From: Plantactinospora soyae
GTDB lineage: Bacteria; Actinomycetota; Actinomycetes; Mycobacteriales; Micromonosporaceae
NCBI RefSeq assembly: GCF_014874095.1
Contig: NZ_JADBEB010000001.1
Span: 9,114,001 to 9,178,000 of the forward strand
Reading direction: 5' to 3'
DNA: 64,000 nucleotides
In this document: in pieces, positions 19,536-28,173 of the stretch
Numbering within the stretch: position 1 is the stretch's first letter
Layout: the number at the start of each line of letters is the position of its first letter
The notes under the pieces: model-generated
What the model saw: only the letters and a program-made list of their open reading frames with translations
Database searches by the model: none
Told to the model about the DNA's origin: nothing
Position numbers and translations under genes: made by a program

Positions 19536-20657
19536 TTACCCAGTCGGCGGCTGTTTTACCAGGATAACTGTTGTCGGGTCGATGCCCTGACCCGTCGCGA
19601 GGTATGGCAATTCGTGCTCCCCGCCTGCCAGCTCGATGGCTGCCTTGCCCGCGAGGTGGGCGGAGTTGACTGACTGGCCGTTAGCAACCGAAGAGTAGAG
19701 GGCGGCGGCGTAGTTAAGGGCGTCGCCGTCGTCGATGCTGTCTGTCATACCGATCGCCAGGGGTGCGAAGCGGTCGACGAGCGCGTCGGCCGTGCCGGAG
19801 GACTTGCAGGCGTTAAACACGATCAGGGTCGGCGGAGAGTCGGTGGCTTGGCAGGCTGAGGCGAAGGCGCTCGCAGTCACCACGACACCGGAGTGGAAGT
19901 CATCCACGTCTTCCTCGAAGGAGATCAGTTGCTCATCGCCGTGTCCGGAGAAGTGGACGACATGGGGGCGGAATTTGGCGATGCCGTCCTGTAAGTCCTG
20001 CGTCGTGGCCGAAAGTCGCACGTCAATCTCAACTTGATCACGGTGCAGCGCAGCTTCGACTGCTCGGCGGATTCTGGTGTGTTCGCGCGTGACGCGGAGA
20101 TCTCCCTCGGAGGACGCGCCCAACATGAGGATACGGAGTCTTTCGGCTCTCGGCGCGCTGAGTGCACGCAACGCCTGCTCTGACATGGCGATTCGCTCCT
20201 GCGAAGATGCGACCTGCTGGGCGAGCTGGCGTTGCTGGACCTGTGCTGCCCGCTGGGCGATAGTCTGCTGACGGGCGGCCCGTTGACGTTCAGCTGTCTC
20301 CGCGTTCGCGATCCTGGTTTGTAGCTTCGCCGCATCGGAGCCGTAACCAGCAGCTTTCGCCTCCAGTGCGGATGCGTCTCGGCCGTACTTGTTGGCAGCC
20401 TCCACGGCCCGGACGGCTTCGCGTCTTTTGCGTTGAGCTTGCGACGGGCTGCGAGTACGGCCAGCCGCTTGATCGGCTTTGGCTGCGTCGACGCGCTTGC
20501 GCGCCTCCTTGGTCCGCAGGTCGGCGGCCCTGCGCGCGCTGTCCGACTGCGCCTTCTGCTTGCGCTCCAACTCTCGCCGATCCTGCTGGATACTCACGAG
20601 TCTCCTATCGGGGCGGTTGATGATGATGTTGGCCGCCGCCGTTACTGGCCTTCCCAT
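19536..20657 (-). CDS. CHAT-domain (caspase-like) protease with N-terminal coiled coil
   Basis: 373 residues. The N-terminal 30-165 is a long, charged Ala/Arg/Gln/Lys coiled coil. From about 172 the CHAT fold begins with RLRILMLGASSEGDLRVTRE. The catalytic dyad is intact: His239 in PHVVHFSGHGDE and Cys284 in LIVFNACKSSGTA. CHAT peptidases are clan CD cysteine proteases related to caspases and act in prokaryotic conflict and cell-death systems. The ATG overlaps the upstream gene by 16 bases, so the true start may be a little further in. The coiled coil suggests activation through oligomerisation or partner binding. No recognisable substrate or sensor gene is fused to it. Confidence 0.9.
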   Translation of the reverse strand: MGRPVTAAANIIINRPDRRLVSIQQDRRELERKQKAQSDSARRAADLRTKEARKRVDAAKADQAAGRTRSPSQAQRKRREAVRAVEAANKYGRDASALEAKAAGYGSDAAKLQTRIANAETAERQRAARQQTIAQRAAQVQQRQLAQQVASSQERIAMSEQALRALSAPRAERLRILMLGASSEGDLRVTREHTRIRRAVEAALHRDQVEIDVRLSATTQDLQDGIAKFRPHVVHFSGHGDEQLISFEEDVDDFHSGVVVTASAFASACQATDSPPTLIVFNACKSSGTADALVDRFAPLAIGMTDSIDDGDALNYAAALYSSVANGQSVNSAHLAGKAAIELAGGEHELPYLATGQGIDPTTVILVKQPPTG

Positions 20658-21292
20658 GCGCGGGTTGCCGGACCGGTAAACTCCAGATCATTTGTCCGAG
20701 TTAGGAACGACGCTCGGGCTTCGGTGGAGAGCTGCGTATTCAGGTCGAATTGAAGCAGCCTGCGCCATCTGTCTTTCTGCCACCACCGACGCGGAGCCGA
20801 CCGAACCTCGACGGTGACAACGTAGGGACCGCCTGCGAGCGTCGTGGGTGGATCATCCCACTGAAACTCCACGAACTTCTCCGCCATCCCTCGCCCATCC
20901 ACTGCGAACGGCGCGTTGTATGTCCGTAAGTCGGAGTAGACGTGGGATCGACAAGCGATCCACGGCATGATCTTTGGCAGAGCGACAGAATCGGCCGTCG
21001 GCTCGGCGACATCCCGGCGCCTGGCCACCGGTAAGTCGACCCGCAACCGGAGCCCAACCACCGCCAGCGGCGCCGGTGCCGGATTATGGATCACCAGGGG
21101 CAGCACTATCATTATCTTGTTTGGCCCAAAGGCGGCTGCATAGACCTGTGGCGAATAGCTGCGTAGCCGACCACGGCGAACTTGGATCCACCAGAACGAA
21201 CCGATCGTGAATAAGAGGGCGCAGATGGACGCCACCAGGGCTGGAGTAATCCAGGCGTCTGAGGCGCCAATGACTGGCTTGGCGAGCGGCAT
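20642..21292 (-). CDS. Single-pass membrane protein, partner of the CHAT protease
   Basis: 216 residues. One N-terminal membrane helix (about residues 16-37, ending FWWIQVRR) is followed by a basic stop-transfer segment. The rest is a soluble, probably beta-sandwich domain: the NPAPAPLAVVGLRLRVDLP segment and later PYVVTVEVRSAP resemble an Ig-like or arrestin-like strand order. The positive-inside rule puts the large domain in the cytoplasm. It overlaps the CHAT gene by 16 bases, so co-translation is expected. I do not recognise a family. It could anchor the protease at the membrane or sense envelope disturbance. Confidence 0.7.
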   Translation of the reverse strand: MPLAKPVIGASDAWITPALVASICALLFTIGSFWWIQVRRGRLRSYSPQVYAAAFGPNKIMIVLPLVIHNPAPAPLAVVGLRLRVDLPVARRRDVAEPTADSVALPKIMPWIACRSHVYSDLRTYNAPFAVDGRGMAEKFVEFQWDDPPTTLAGGPYVVTVEVRSAPRRWWQKDRWRRLLQFDLNTQLSTEARASFLTRTNDLEFTGPATRAWEGQ

Positions 21293-21335
21293 GGGCGCAC
21301 GTTACCGCAGAGAAGCCCTCAGCTGCACCATCGGA

Positions 21336-21800
21336 TCAGGCCGAAGCTATCCAATACTGCACCGCCACAGCAATGTCACCGAGGTTGCTACCGTCCTCCT
21401 GGTCGACGAACCGCCATAGCGGCCATCCGCAGCCGTGAAGTTCGGCCCAACCGCGTACTGCCGGCGCTGGTAGCTCGTTCTCGACGATCGTTCCGACGTC
21501 GCCCGCGACCGTCCCGCAGCCGAAACGGACCGGCACGCCACCGATGCTGCGCCACCTGATCAGAAAGCGTTGGTTGGCACAACCGTTCATGGTGGCCAGA
21601 TAGGGATCGTCCGGGTCGTCGGGTGATAGAGATTGCCACTCCCCGCAGAACACCCGCAGGTGCGCTTCCCACTCCCGACGGAGACGCCAGCTCCGCAGAA
21701 CAGTGGGAAAGTCTGGGCCCTGCTCTGCGTGGATCGAGTTGCCTGTGTTGGCGCCGTTCCACAGGAGCGTATCGTCCACGTTCGAACAGTAGCGCATCAC
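21336..21800 (-). CDS. Hypothetical protein upstream of the CHAT operon
   Basis: 154 residues, soluble, Trp-rich (ten or so Trp), with four to five Cys. Segments of note are SWRLRREWEAHLRVFCGEW, GCANQRFLIRWRSIGGVPVRFGCGTVAGDVGT and RGWAELHGCGWPLWRF. There is no signal peptide or membrane helix. The 43-base gap to the next gene on the same strand suggests a three-gene operon with the membrane protein and the CHAT protease. I do not recognise the family. The two N-terminal Met codons leave the exact start uncertain by one codon. Confidence 0.6.
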   Translation of the reverse strand: MMRYCSNVDDTLLWNGANTGNSIHAEQGPDFPTVLRSWRLRREWEAHLRVFCGEWQSLSPDDPDDPYLATMNGCANQRFLIRWRSIGGVPVRFGCGTVAGDVGTIVENELPAPAVRGWAELHGCGWPLWRFVDQEDGSNLGDIAVAVQYWIASA

Positions 21801-22146
21801 GAAGCATCTCCACTACGACGCAGCCCGGCCTGGCTCACGGTGACCGTCGTCCACAAACGCCGCAACCCAACTGTAGGCAGACTTTTGTAAGTGATCATGG
21901 CTCGCGAGGTCGCTTTCGGCGGGAGTATCCGCTCATGCGCGCGATCAGTGCGCCCGTTGGGTGCGGTGACCGAGCATAGCCGGATGAGTAGATCAGTTCG
22001 GGCCACCCGCCACTGTGCTCGGACCTGTACGTCGATGCCCAGCCCGTGAACGAACCGGGGGCGGGAAAATGTGCCCACTCGGCCCCGACGTCAGGCCTCC
22101 GAACGAGCCCATCGGGATGCTGCGGTGTCGTCTCGGGCCCTGTCGG
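21801..22146. other. 346-base intergenic region, no gene seen
   Basis: It separates the CHAT operon from the DUF397 gene. Short ORFs are present but none shows coding bias or similarity I recognise. It should carry the promoter of the 21800 operon. No direct or inverted repeat that would mark an attachment site is visible. Confidence 0.45.
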
Positions 22147-22359
22147 TCAGTGCGCGCTGAGCCCGGGGTCTTGATCCAGAGCGTTGGTGAAGCTGGCCCA
22201 GGCGTACGGGGTGAACCGCAACACTGGCCCTGTCACGTCCTTCGAATCCCGCACCCCGACCGCCTCAGCCAGCCCGGCGACCTCAACGCAGTTGGAGCCG
22301 TTCGGGCTGCTGCGACTGCTCTTGCGCCAGACGGCAGGCTCCAGGTCGGGGGCGGTCAT
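22147..22359 (-). CDS. DUF397 protein
   Basis: 70 residues from the ATG at 22359, chosen because GGAG lies 9 bases upstream and the product then begins MTAPDLEPAVWRKSSRSS, the standard DUF397 opening. It also has the family's NCVEVAGL and VRDSKD elements. These small proteins are almost always paired with an Scr1-type helix-turn-helix regulator and behave like toxin/antitoxin-style or developmental regulatory pairs (BldB/WhiJ-like) in Streptomyces. Here it is 19 bases downstream of its XRE partner on the same strand. Confidence 0.93.
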   Translation of the reverse strand: MTAPDLEPAVWRKSSRSSPNGSNCVEVAGLAEAVGVRDSKDVTGPVLRFTPYAWASFTNALDQDPGLSAH

Positions 22360-22378
22360 CGATCGTCTCCTTGCAGGG

Positions 22379-23233
22379 CTACTTGGGGTAGTCATCCATC
22401 ACCCGAGCCAGGAACTCACCCGAGTGGTCGGGATCGAGCGCCTTCGCCCGCAGGTGGTCGAACATGAGTCTATACCGGGCGACCTGCGGCTCCTTGTCCA
22501 ACAGCAGGGTGCTCGTATCGTTCTCGATGTAGACAAGAGTTGGGTCGAGCAGCTCGTCGTCATAGCCCAGGACCGTGAACGGTCCGCTCATGGCAGCGTG
22601 CGCCCCGGCACTGAACGGCAGCACCTGCAACACGACCGACGGGTTCGCGCACGCCTCGATCAGGCGGGCAACCTGTGCACGCATCACACTGGGTCCGCCG
22701 ACCATGCGTCGCACCACCGCCTCGTCCAGCACGACCCAGAGCTTCGGCGGTACATCTCGGGAGAGTAATGCCTTCCGCGCCAGGCGGGCGGCGACGATGC
22801 GGTCACTCTCGTCTTCATCAGCCGTTGCTCGGCCGGCCTGGATGGACGCCCGGATGTACTCCTCTGTTTGCAACAGGCCCGGAACGAGAAGGCTCTCGTA
22901 GGAGCTGATCGACGAAGCCTCGGCCTCGAAACCCACGTAGGCGTCGGGCAGCACGTCACCGTACGCGTTCCACCAGCCCTTCTGACGTGCCTGCCGAGCC
23001 AGAGCGGCGAGCGATTCCTGTTCCTCATCGGTGGCCTTGTAGAGGGTCACCAGGTCCCGGACGTCGTCCTGCGTCACGCGGGAGTGACCCTGCTCGATCC
23101 GGATGACCTTGGTGCGATGCCAGCCAAGGTCGGTGGCCACGTCCTCGGCGATCAAACCAGCGCGGTCACGAAGCCGTCGCAGCTCGCGTCTGAGGCGGCG
23201 AGCCCTGATGGTCGGGCTGGGGATTTGCGCCAC
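22379..23233 (-). CDS. Scr1/DUF5753 helix-turn-helix regulator
   Basis: 284 residues. The N-terminal XRE helix-turn-helix (about 12-65: LRRLRDRAGLIAEDVATDLG, then WHRTKVIRIEQGHSRV) is followed by the DUF5753 domain with LLVPGLLQTEEYIRA and VVLDEAVVRRMVGG. This architecture is the Scr1-family regulator that partners DUF397 proteins in actinobacteria, including the WhiJ type of Streptomyces. It starts with GTG at 23233 and is divergent from the 23411 gene across 177 bases. It probably represses its own operon or the divergent genes. Confidence 0.94.
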   Translation of the reverse strand: MAQIPSPTIRARRLRRELRRLRDRAGLIAEDVATDLGWHRTKVIRIEQGHSRVTQDDVRDLVTLYKATDEEQESLAALARQARQKGWWNAYGDVLPDAYVGFEAEASSISSYESLLVPGLLQTEEYIRASIQAGRATADEDESDRIVAARLARKALLSRDVPPKLWVVLDEAVVRRMVGGPSVMRAQVARLIEACANPSVVLQVLPFSAGAHAAMSGPFTVLGYDDELLDPTLVYIENDTSTLLLDKEPQVARYRLMFDHLRAKALDPDHSGEFLARVMDDYPK

Positions 23234-23410
23234 TACCTCACTCCCTTCCAGAAATCCTCGTCGATCGTTGCTCCATCGCGCTCCTGAGTCAACTATCTCT
23301 CTCCATTAGAAGACTTTCACCGTGCATGCGACGTTGCAAAGTCGACTCCAGTCATCCATGCTCTCTGTAGTGACCCACTCACTCCTGATGATCAACGCCT
23401 GGAGGCTCAC

Positions 23411-24028
23411 GTGGCACCGAACAACTCGCCGGACTGGGACCGGCTGCGTCGCGAGTGGACGCCGCCCGAGCCGCCCCAGTCCGTACCAACCACCCACAGT
23501 GCACAGCCCGAGCCGTACGCCGATCTCTTTGCCGCGCTCGACCGGGCCGACGTCTCCGAGTCCGTCCGCGCGGCCCTGGCGCACGCCCTCAACCCACCCC
23601 CACCCGCCGGGCTACCGGACGAGCCCGACGACTCCCCGAGGCAACCTCGCCCGCGCCACGACAGCGCCCCCAACCTGCGCCTCCGCTCCATCGGTCACAC
23701 CACCGAGCCCCGCCGCCGCTACACCCTGCACGTGACCTTCCCGGCGCACGATCTGCTCGCCGCCCGCAGCAAGGCCGCCGTCTACACCGAGGCGCTGCTC
23801 CTGCTCCGGCCCGAGCTGACCACCGACCCGGCACTGCTCTCCCGGGCCGACCAGTGGAACCACAACGAGCCGGTCACCTGCGGCCGGGCCGGACCCGACG
23901 GCGAGGTCTGTGTCCGGGCCGCCGACCATCCCGGCTGCCACTGGGACAGCGTCCTCGGCGGCTCGTGCTGGATCACCGAGAAGCCCACCGGTCCGGCCAG
24001 CTACTGCGACCGGACGGCGGACCGGTGA
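23411..24028 (+). CDS. Hypothetical protein with Cys-rich C-terminus
   Basis: 205 residues from a GTG with CTGGAGG 6 bases upstream. The N-terminal half is Pro/Asp/Arg-rich and probably disordered. The C-terminal half is folded, with four Cys in TCGRAGPDGEVC, PGCHW and SCWI, which could bind a metal or form two disulphides. It has no membrane segment or signal peptide. It is divergent from the Scr1 regulator and overlaps the next small gene by GTGA, so those two genes are translationally coupled. I do not recognise a family; genes of this kind often accompany Scr1/DUF397 pairs in Micromonosporaceae. Confidence 0.65.
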   Translation: MAPNNSPDWDRLRREWTPPEPPQSVPTTHSAQPEPYADLFAALDRADVSESVRAALAHALNPPPPAGLPDEPDDSPRQPRPRHDSAPNLRLRSIGHTTEPRRRYTLHVTFPAHDLLAARSKAAVYTEALLLLRPELTTDPALLSRADQWNHNEPVTCGRAGPDGEVCVRAADHPGCHWDSVLGGSCWITEKPTGPASYCDRTADR

Positions 24029-24234
24029 CCCGGGCCACCCGGGGCGGCCGGCTGCCGTCGTACCCCAGAGTTTGTCCCTGCCGGCACTGCGGCCTCGTCG
24101 TGCTGCGCGACAACGACGGCAACTGGATCCACGCCAGCCTTTCCTACACCTGCCGCGACCGCTGGGGCGGCGTGGCCGGCACCACCGCCGAACCGGCCCT
24201 ACCTGGTCCCGGACAAACCCCCGGAACCAGGTAG
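24025..24234 (+). CDS. Small zinc-ribbon-like protein
   Basis: 69 residues. The GTG start overlaps the preceding stop as GTGA. It has CPCRHCG near residue 18, then NWIHASLSYTC, which gives a C-x-C-x-x-C plus a later Cys and His, a possible treble-clef or zinc-ribbon site. The tail is Pro/Gly-rich. A strong hairpin overlaps the stop codon. After it, the other frame (24236-24378) reads like a short coding remnant ending LREPSRFVIV, but it has no start codon and is not called. Confidence 0.55.
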   Translation: MTRATRGGRLPSYPRVCPCRHCGLVVLRDNDGNWIHASLSYTCRDRWGGVAGTTAEPALPGPGQTPGTR

Positions 24235-24258
24235 GTGTTCCGGACCCGAGTCCGGGTC
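24199..24258 (+). terminator. Double hairpin overlapping the stop of the small gene
   Basis: CTACCTGGT (24199-24207) pairs with ACCAGGTAG (24226-24234) around an inner CCGG/CCGG stem. A second stem GACCCG/CGGGTC (24243-24248 and 24253-24258) follows directly. The TAG stop is in the right arm of the first hairpin. It likely ends the 23411-24234 operon. Confidence 0.65.
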
Positions 24259-24390
24259 ACTGGCCTGGGCTGACGGCTCCGATACGCGGCTCGCCCTCGC
24301 CACCTTGGCCACCCGGCTGGCCGACCTGCCCGCCGCGCTCGATGTGCTGCGCGAGCCCAGCCGATTCGTCATCGTCTGACGGCAATCCGG

Positions 24391-26709
24391 TCACGTCGAG
24401 ACGGCTGCCGGGGGGTCCACCTTGGCGCTCCGATAGCTGAGGACGAGGCAGAGCAGCACGACGTTGAGGGCACCCGCCACGACGAGCAGCGGTGCCGCGA
24501 GCAGGCCGGGTGTGATGGCGGCTATGACGCACAGCGCGACGGGTCCGCGCCATGGTCGGCGGGCCTCGAACATCACCACCCCGTACACGGTCCGGGCAAT
24601 GATGTGCAGGACGACCCCCGCGATGATCACCATGATCCAGGCCACCCGGGTCTCGCCGAGCGGCCGGCGGATGAGCATTTCGGCACCGACCGCCGTGACG
24701 ACCGCTGCGGCGACCATGAGCCCGTGGCAGTACGAGGCGGCGACGGCAATACGCGGGGCGGTCGTATTGACCACGGTGCCGAGATCGCGCCCACGCGGTA
24801 GGAAATAGCTCCACAGCATCAGGACCGCGTTGGCGAAGGCGATGGTGAAGGCCAGCGTCCGGATGGAGTCGAAGCCCGTACCGCTGTAGGTCAGCCCGCT
24901 CACCAGGACCAGTTCGCCCAGGGCGATGATGTAGACCTGCCGGTACCGCTCCGCGATGTGCTCGCCGATCACCCGCAGATGTGCCTGCGGTCGGGTCAGT
25001 CTCGGCACCGGCCAGCCGAACCAGGCACTCGCGCCGTCGACGGCCACCGCCACCGCCCAGAGCGCCAACTGCGGCAGCGGAGGCAGCAGGGCTCCCACCA
25101 CCCAGAGCACGGCGGAGATGCTGAACCAGATGAGCACCCGCGCCGACCGTGCCTGGAGCGGATGGCCCCGCAGGACGGGGACGATCGCCAGACCACGGCC
25201 GAGGTGGATCGCGGCGTAGGCGCAGGCGAAGAGGAGCCCGTGCTCGCCGAAGGCGTTCGGTACGGCGGCCGCCATCAGCAACCCGGCGAACATGATGCCG
25301 ATGATGAGGCGTTGCAGGTAGGGCTCTTCCGGGTTGAACCAGTCCGTCGACCAGGCCGTCGCCACCCACACCCACCAGACCGCGCAGAACAGCACCAGTG
25401 TCTCCGCGAGGTTCACCAGACCGTAGTCGTTCAACACGCGTTGGGACAGCCGCGACAACGCGAAGATCATGGCCAGGTCGAAGAAGAGCTCGTGAAAGGA
25501 GATCTCCCGAGGACGTTCACGCTTGCGGAGCAGCCCTTCCAGCCTGCTTCCGGAAGCGGCTCTCCGGGGGCCGAGCCGGATGTACCGGTAGCTGAGCACG
25601 ACAGCGAGCAGCACCAGGTTGGCGACGACCGCCACGGCGAGGGGTGGCAACATCAGCAGGCCGGGTGAAATCCCCGCGATGACCAGCATTCCGACCGGCG
25701 CCCGCCAGGCGGGACGGTGGAATATGATCCACGCGTAGATCGCCCTCCCGGCGAGGAAGAGGAAAGGCCCGGCGAGGATGCCGGCCGACCACACGGCCCG
25801 GGTCTCGCCGAGCGGATGGGCAATCAGGATCTGATCACCCATCGCCGTGACGACGATTCCGGCGAGCCCGACCACCTGGATGTGCGCGGTGCGTAATGCC
25901 CTACGAGGTTGCTGGTCGATCGTGTTCGCGAGATCGAGGCCGCGCGGCAGGAACCAGCTCCACAACAGCAGCACCGCGTTCGCGAACGCGATGGCGAAGG
26001 CAAGCAACCGGACGATGTCGAGTCGTGTTGTGCTCAAACTGATGCCGCTGTCCAGGATCAGCACGCCCAGACTGATGATGAAGATCTGCCGGTAACGCTC
26101 CGCGATATGGTCGCCGACCAACCGCAGGTGTTCCACACCCGCCTCGCGGAGCCCGGGTACCGGCCGGCCGAGCGCGATACTCACCTGTTCCAGGAGCACG
26201 GCCACCGACCAGCACACCAGTCGCGGGGTGGCGGGCAGGAACGCTCCCACCAGCCACGGGACCGCGGTCACGCCGAACCAGACCGCAGTTCGCACCATCT
26301 GCTCCTGGAGCGGATGACCACGCAGCATCCAGATGTTCGCCAGCTGCCGACCGAGGTTTATCGCTACGTACACGCCGGCGAATACGAAGCCATGTTTACC
26401 GAAGGCATTGGGCACCGCAGCGGCGACCAGCAGCACCGCGAACATGCTCACAACGGTGAGCGCACGCACGTACGGCTCGTCCGGGTTGAACCAGTCCGTC
26501 AGATGCGCCGCCGCTACCCACAACGACCAGATCGCCGCCAGCAGAATCAGCGTCTGTACGGTGTCTTCCCAGCCGAAATTATGAAGGAAACGCCCCGAGA
26601 GCTGTGTGAGCGCGAAGATGATTACCAGGTCGAAGAACAGCTCGAGAAAGGAGATCTCACGCGGACGCCCGGGCTTCCGTAAAAGCCGTTCCAATCTGGT
26701 GTCCGCCAC
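24391..26709 (-). CDS. Tandemly duplicated LtrA-family membrane protein
   Basis: 772 residues, about twice the usual LtrA length. The two halves are homologous: both start with a LLRK-x-x-RPREISF-x-ELFFDL motif (near residues 9 and 390) and share the D-W-F-N-P-[DE]-E-P-Y, AAAVPNAFG[KE]HG, LRGHPLQ and HIAERYRQ[IV] landmarks. Each half has about ten membrane helices. LtrA proteins were named from a Listeria low-temperature requirement gene; no transport substrate is known. The fusion arose by tandem duplication and divergence. The gene is single, with no close operon partner. Confidence 0.92.
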   Translation of the reverse strand: MADTRLERLLRKPGRPREISFLELFFDLVIIFALTQLSGRFLHNFGWEDTVQTLILLAAIWSLWVAAAHLTDWFNPDEPYVRALTVVSMFAVLLVAAAVPNAFGKHGFVFAGVYVAINLGRQLANIWMLRGHPLQEQMVRTAVWFGVTAVPWLVGAFLPATPRLVCWSVAVLLEQVSIALGRPVPGLREAGVEHLRLVGDHIAERYRQIFIISLGVLILDSGISLSTTRLDIVRLLAFAIAFANAVLLLWSWFLPRGLDLANTIDQQPRRALRTAHIQVVGLAGIVVTAMGDQILIAHPLGETRAVWSAGILAGPFLFLAGRAIYAWIIFHRPAWRAPVGMLVIAGISPGLLMLPPLAVAVVANLVLLAVVLSYRYIRLGPRRAASGSRLEGLLRKRERPREISFHELFFDLAMIFALSRLSQRVLNDYGLVNLAETLVLFCAVWWVWVATAWSTDWFNPEEPYLQRLIIGIMFAGLLMAAAVPNAFGEHGLLFACAYAAIHLGRGLAIVPVLRGHPLQARSARVLIWFSISAVLWVVGALLPPLPQLALWAVAVAVDGASAWFGWPVPRLTRPQAHLRVIGEHIAERYRQVYIIALGELVLVSGLTYSGTGFDSIRTLAFTIAFANAVLMLWSYFLPRGRDLGTVVNTTAPRIAVAASYCHGLMVAAAVVTAVGAEMLIRRPLGETRVAWIMVIIAGVVLHIIARTVYGVVMFEARRPWRGPVALCVIAAITPGLLAAPLLVVAGALNVVLLCLVLSYRSAKVDPPAAVST

Positions 26710-26810
26710 AGCTCACCGCTTCGTCGGTCCTCTCACCGAGTATTCGTATCATGGCGGCTGAGCCCAGGGGCCATTACGCGCCACAGGCGGTACGGGTGGC
26801 CGAGGCGGAG

Positions 26811-28151
26811 CTAACTGCGCGGCGAGGGTACGACCAGCAGCGGGATGGTCATCTCGGTCGCGGTGCACGAACCGTGGTACGCGACCAGGGTCGCCTCGAT
26901 CGGATGGTGCGTCTTCGAGGCGAGGACCACGGCCTCGCCCAGGCAGGCGACCACCACGTCCCCGATCCGCTCCAGGTGTGCCTCGGGCACCGGGCCGAAC
27001 CAGCCGGCCGCGACCGCCTCGGCCCGGGTGGCGATCCACGCCTGCTCGCCCAGCACCTCGGACCAGGCGGCCACCACGTCGGCGGTCGCGCCCGCAACGG
27101 TGTGCAGGTAGCGGACCCGGGCCTCCCCCGCCACCACCCGTACCCCGGCCCGCAGGCGCGGGTCGGCGTCGAGGTCGTACCGCCCGTCCGCCGGGACGTT
27201 GAGCTGGCCGTGGTCGGCGGTGACCAGCAACGCGGCGTCCGGCGGCAGCCCGTCGACCAGCCGGGCCACCAGCCGGTCCACCTCGCCGACGGCGTCCTGC
27301 CAGTCGGCCGAGCCGATGCCGCTGCGGTGCCCGCGCCGATCCACCTCGGGGTGGTAGCCGTAGACCAGGGTCGGACCCTCCCCGGCGGTCAACGCGCCGA
27401 GCATCTCGCTGGCCAGCGCGGCCACGTCGGCGGCGCCCCGGTGTGCCCCGGCACCGCCGTACGCGGCGAGGCTGAGCCCGGTGCCGGCCAGTTCGGGCTT
27501 GCTCACCACGGTCACCGCGACCCCGGCCGCCTCGGCCCGCTGCAACTGGCTCGGCAGCGGCTGCCACCGACGTGGATCGGGGTCACCCATCGACTCGGCG
27601 GAGTGCACCGGTGGCGCGTCCCCGGCCGGGGCGCCGGGCCGTTCCCCGGCCGTCGACCTCGGCTGCTCCTCGGTGCCGGCGGGCGGCCAGGAGCCGCGCG
27701 GCCGGTTCCCACCGAGCGGCGAACCCGGCCCGCCGCCCGGAAAATCCGGACCGTCGTCGGCCGCCCCCGGCCAGTTGATGTGGGTGAGCACCCGGTCCGT
27801 CCCGGGCACGTTGATCCGGAAGCCGAGCACGCCGTGCGCGCCGGGCGCGGCTCCGGTGCCCAGGCTGACCAGACTGGTCGGGGTGGTCGACGGAAAACCG
27901 CAGGTCAACGGCCGCCCGTACCGGCCGGTCAGGTCGGTCAGGATCGGCGCGTACGGGGCCGCGGCGGGCAACTGGTACCAGCCGAGCCCGTCCACGAGCA
28001 GCACCGCGATCCGGCGTACCCCGGCCAGTTGGCCGGCCAGCCCCAACGGGTCGGACCGGTCGACGCCCAGCACCGCCAGTGCGCTCGGCAGTACGTCGGC
28101 CAGGCTGCCGCCGAAGTAGTTCGGCCGGACCACCTGGAGTGGATCAGTCAT
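26811..28151 (-). CDS. Alkaline-phosphatase-superfamily phosphodiesterase
   Basis: 446 residues. It matches the type I nucleotide pyrophosphatase/phosphodiesterase fold. The metal site begins with VLLVDGLGW near residue 54, the nucleophile Thr is in GFPSTTPTSLVSLGTG near 85-100, and later acids and His are seen in YGYHPEVDRRGHRSG and LLVTADHGQLNVP. A Pro/Gly-rich insertion (about 140-200) is probably a disordered loop. No signal peptide is visible, so it is likely cytoplasmic or membrane-peripheral. It lies 22 bases downstream of a methyltransferase gene on the same strand and is probably co-transcribed with it. Confidence 0.9.
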   Translation of the reverse strand: MTDPLQVVRPNYFGGSLADVLPSALAVLGVDRSDPLGLAGQLAGVRRIAVLLVDGLGWYQLPAAAPYAPILTDLTGRYGRPLTCGFPSTTPTSLVSLGTGAAPGAHGVLGFRINVPGTDRVLTHINWPGAADDGPDFPGGGPGSPLGGNRPRGSWPPAGTEEQPRSTAGERPGAPAGDAPPVHSAESMGDPDPRRWQPLPSQLQRAEAAGVAVTVVSKPELAGTGLSLAAYGGAGAHRGAADVAALASEMLGALTAGEGPTLVYGYHPEVDRRGHRSGIGSADWQDAVGEVDRLVARLVDGLPPDAALLVTADHGQLNVPADGRYDLDADPRLRAGVRVVAGEARVRYLHTVAGATADVVAAWSEVLGEQAWIATRAEAVAAGWFGPVPEAHLERIGDVVVACLGEAVVLASKTHHPIEATLVAYHGSCTATEMTIPLLVVPSPRS

Positions 28152-28173
28152 GGCCGCTCCCTGCCCCGTCCGG

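Noticed and set aside
24236-24378. Short coding-like stretch ending LREPSRFVIV
   Set aside because: No start codon in frame and it follows a double hairpin; could be a remnant but cannot be called a gene.
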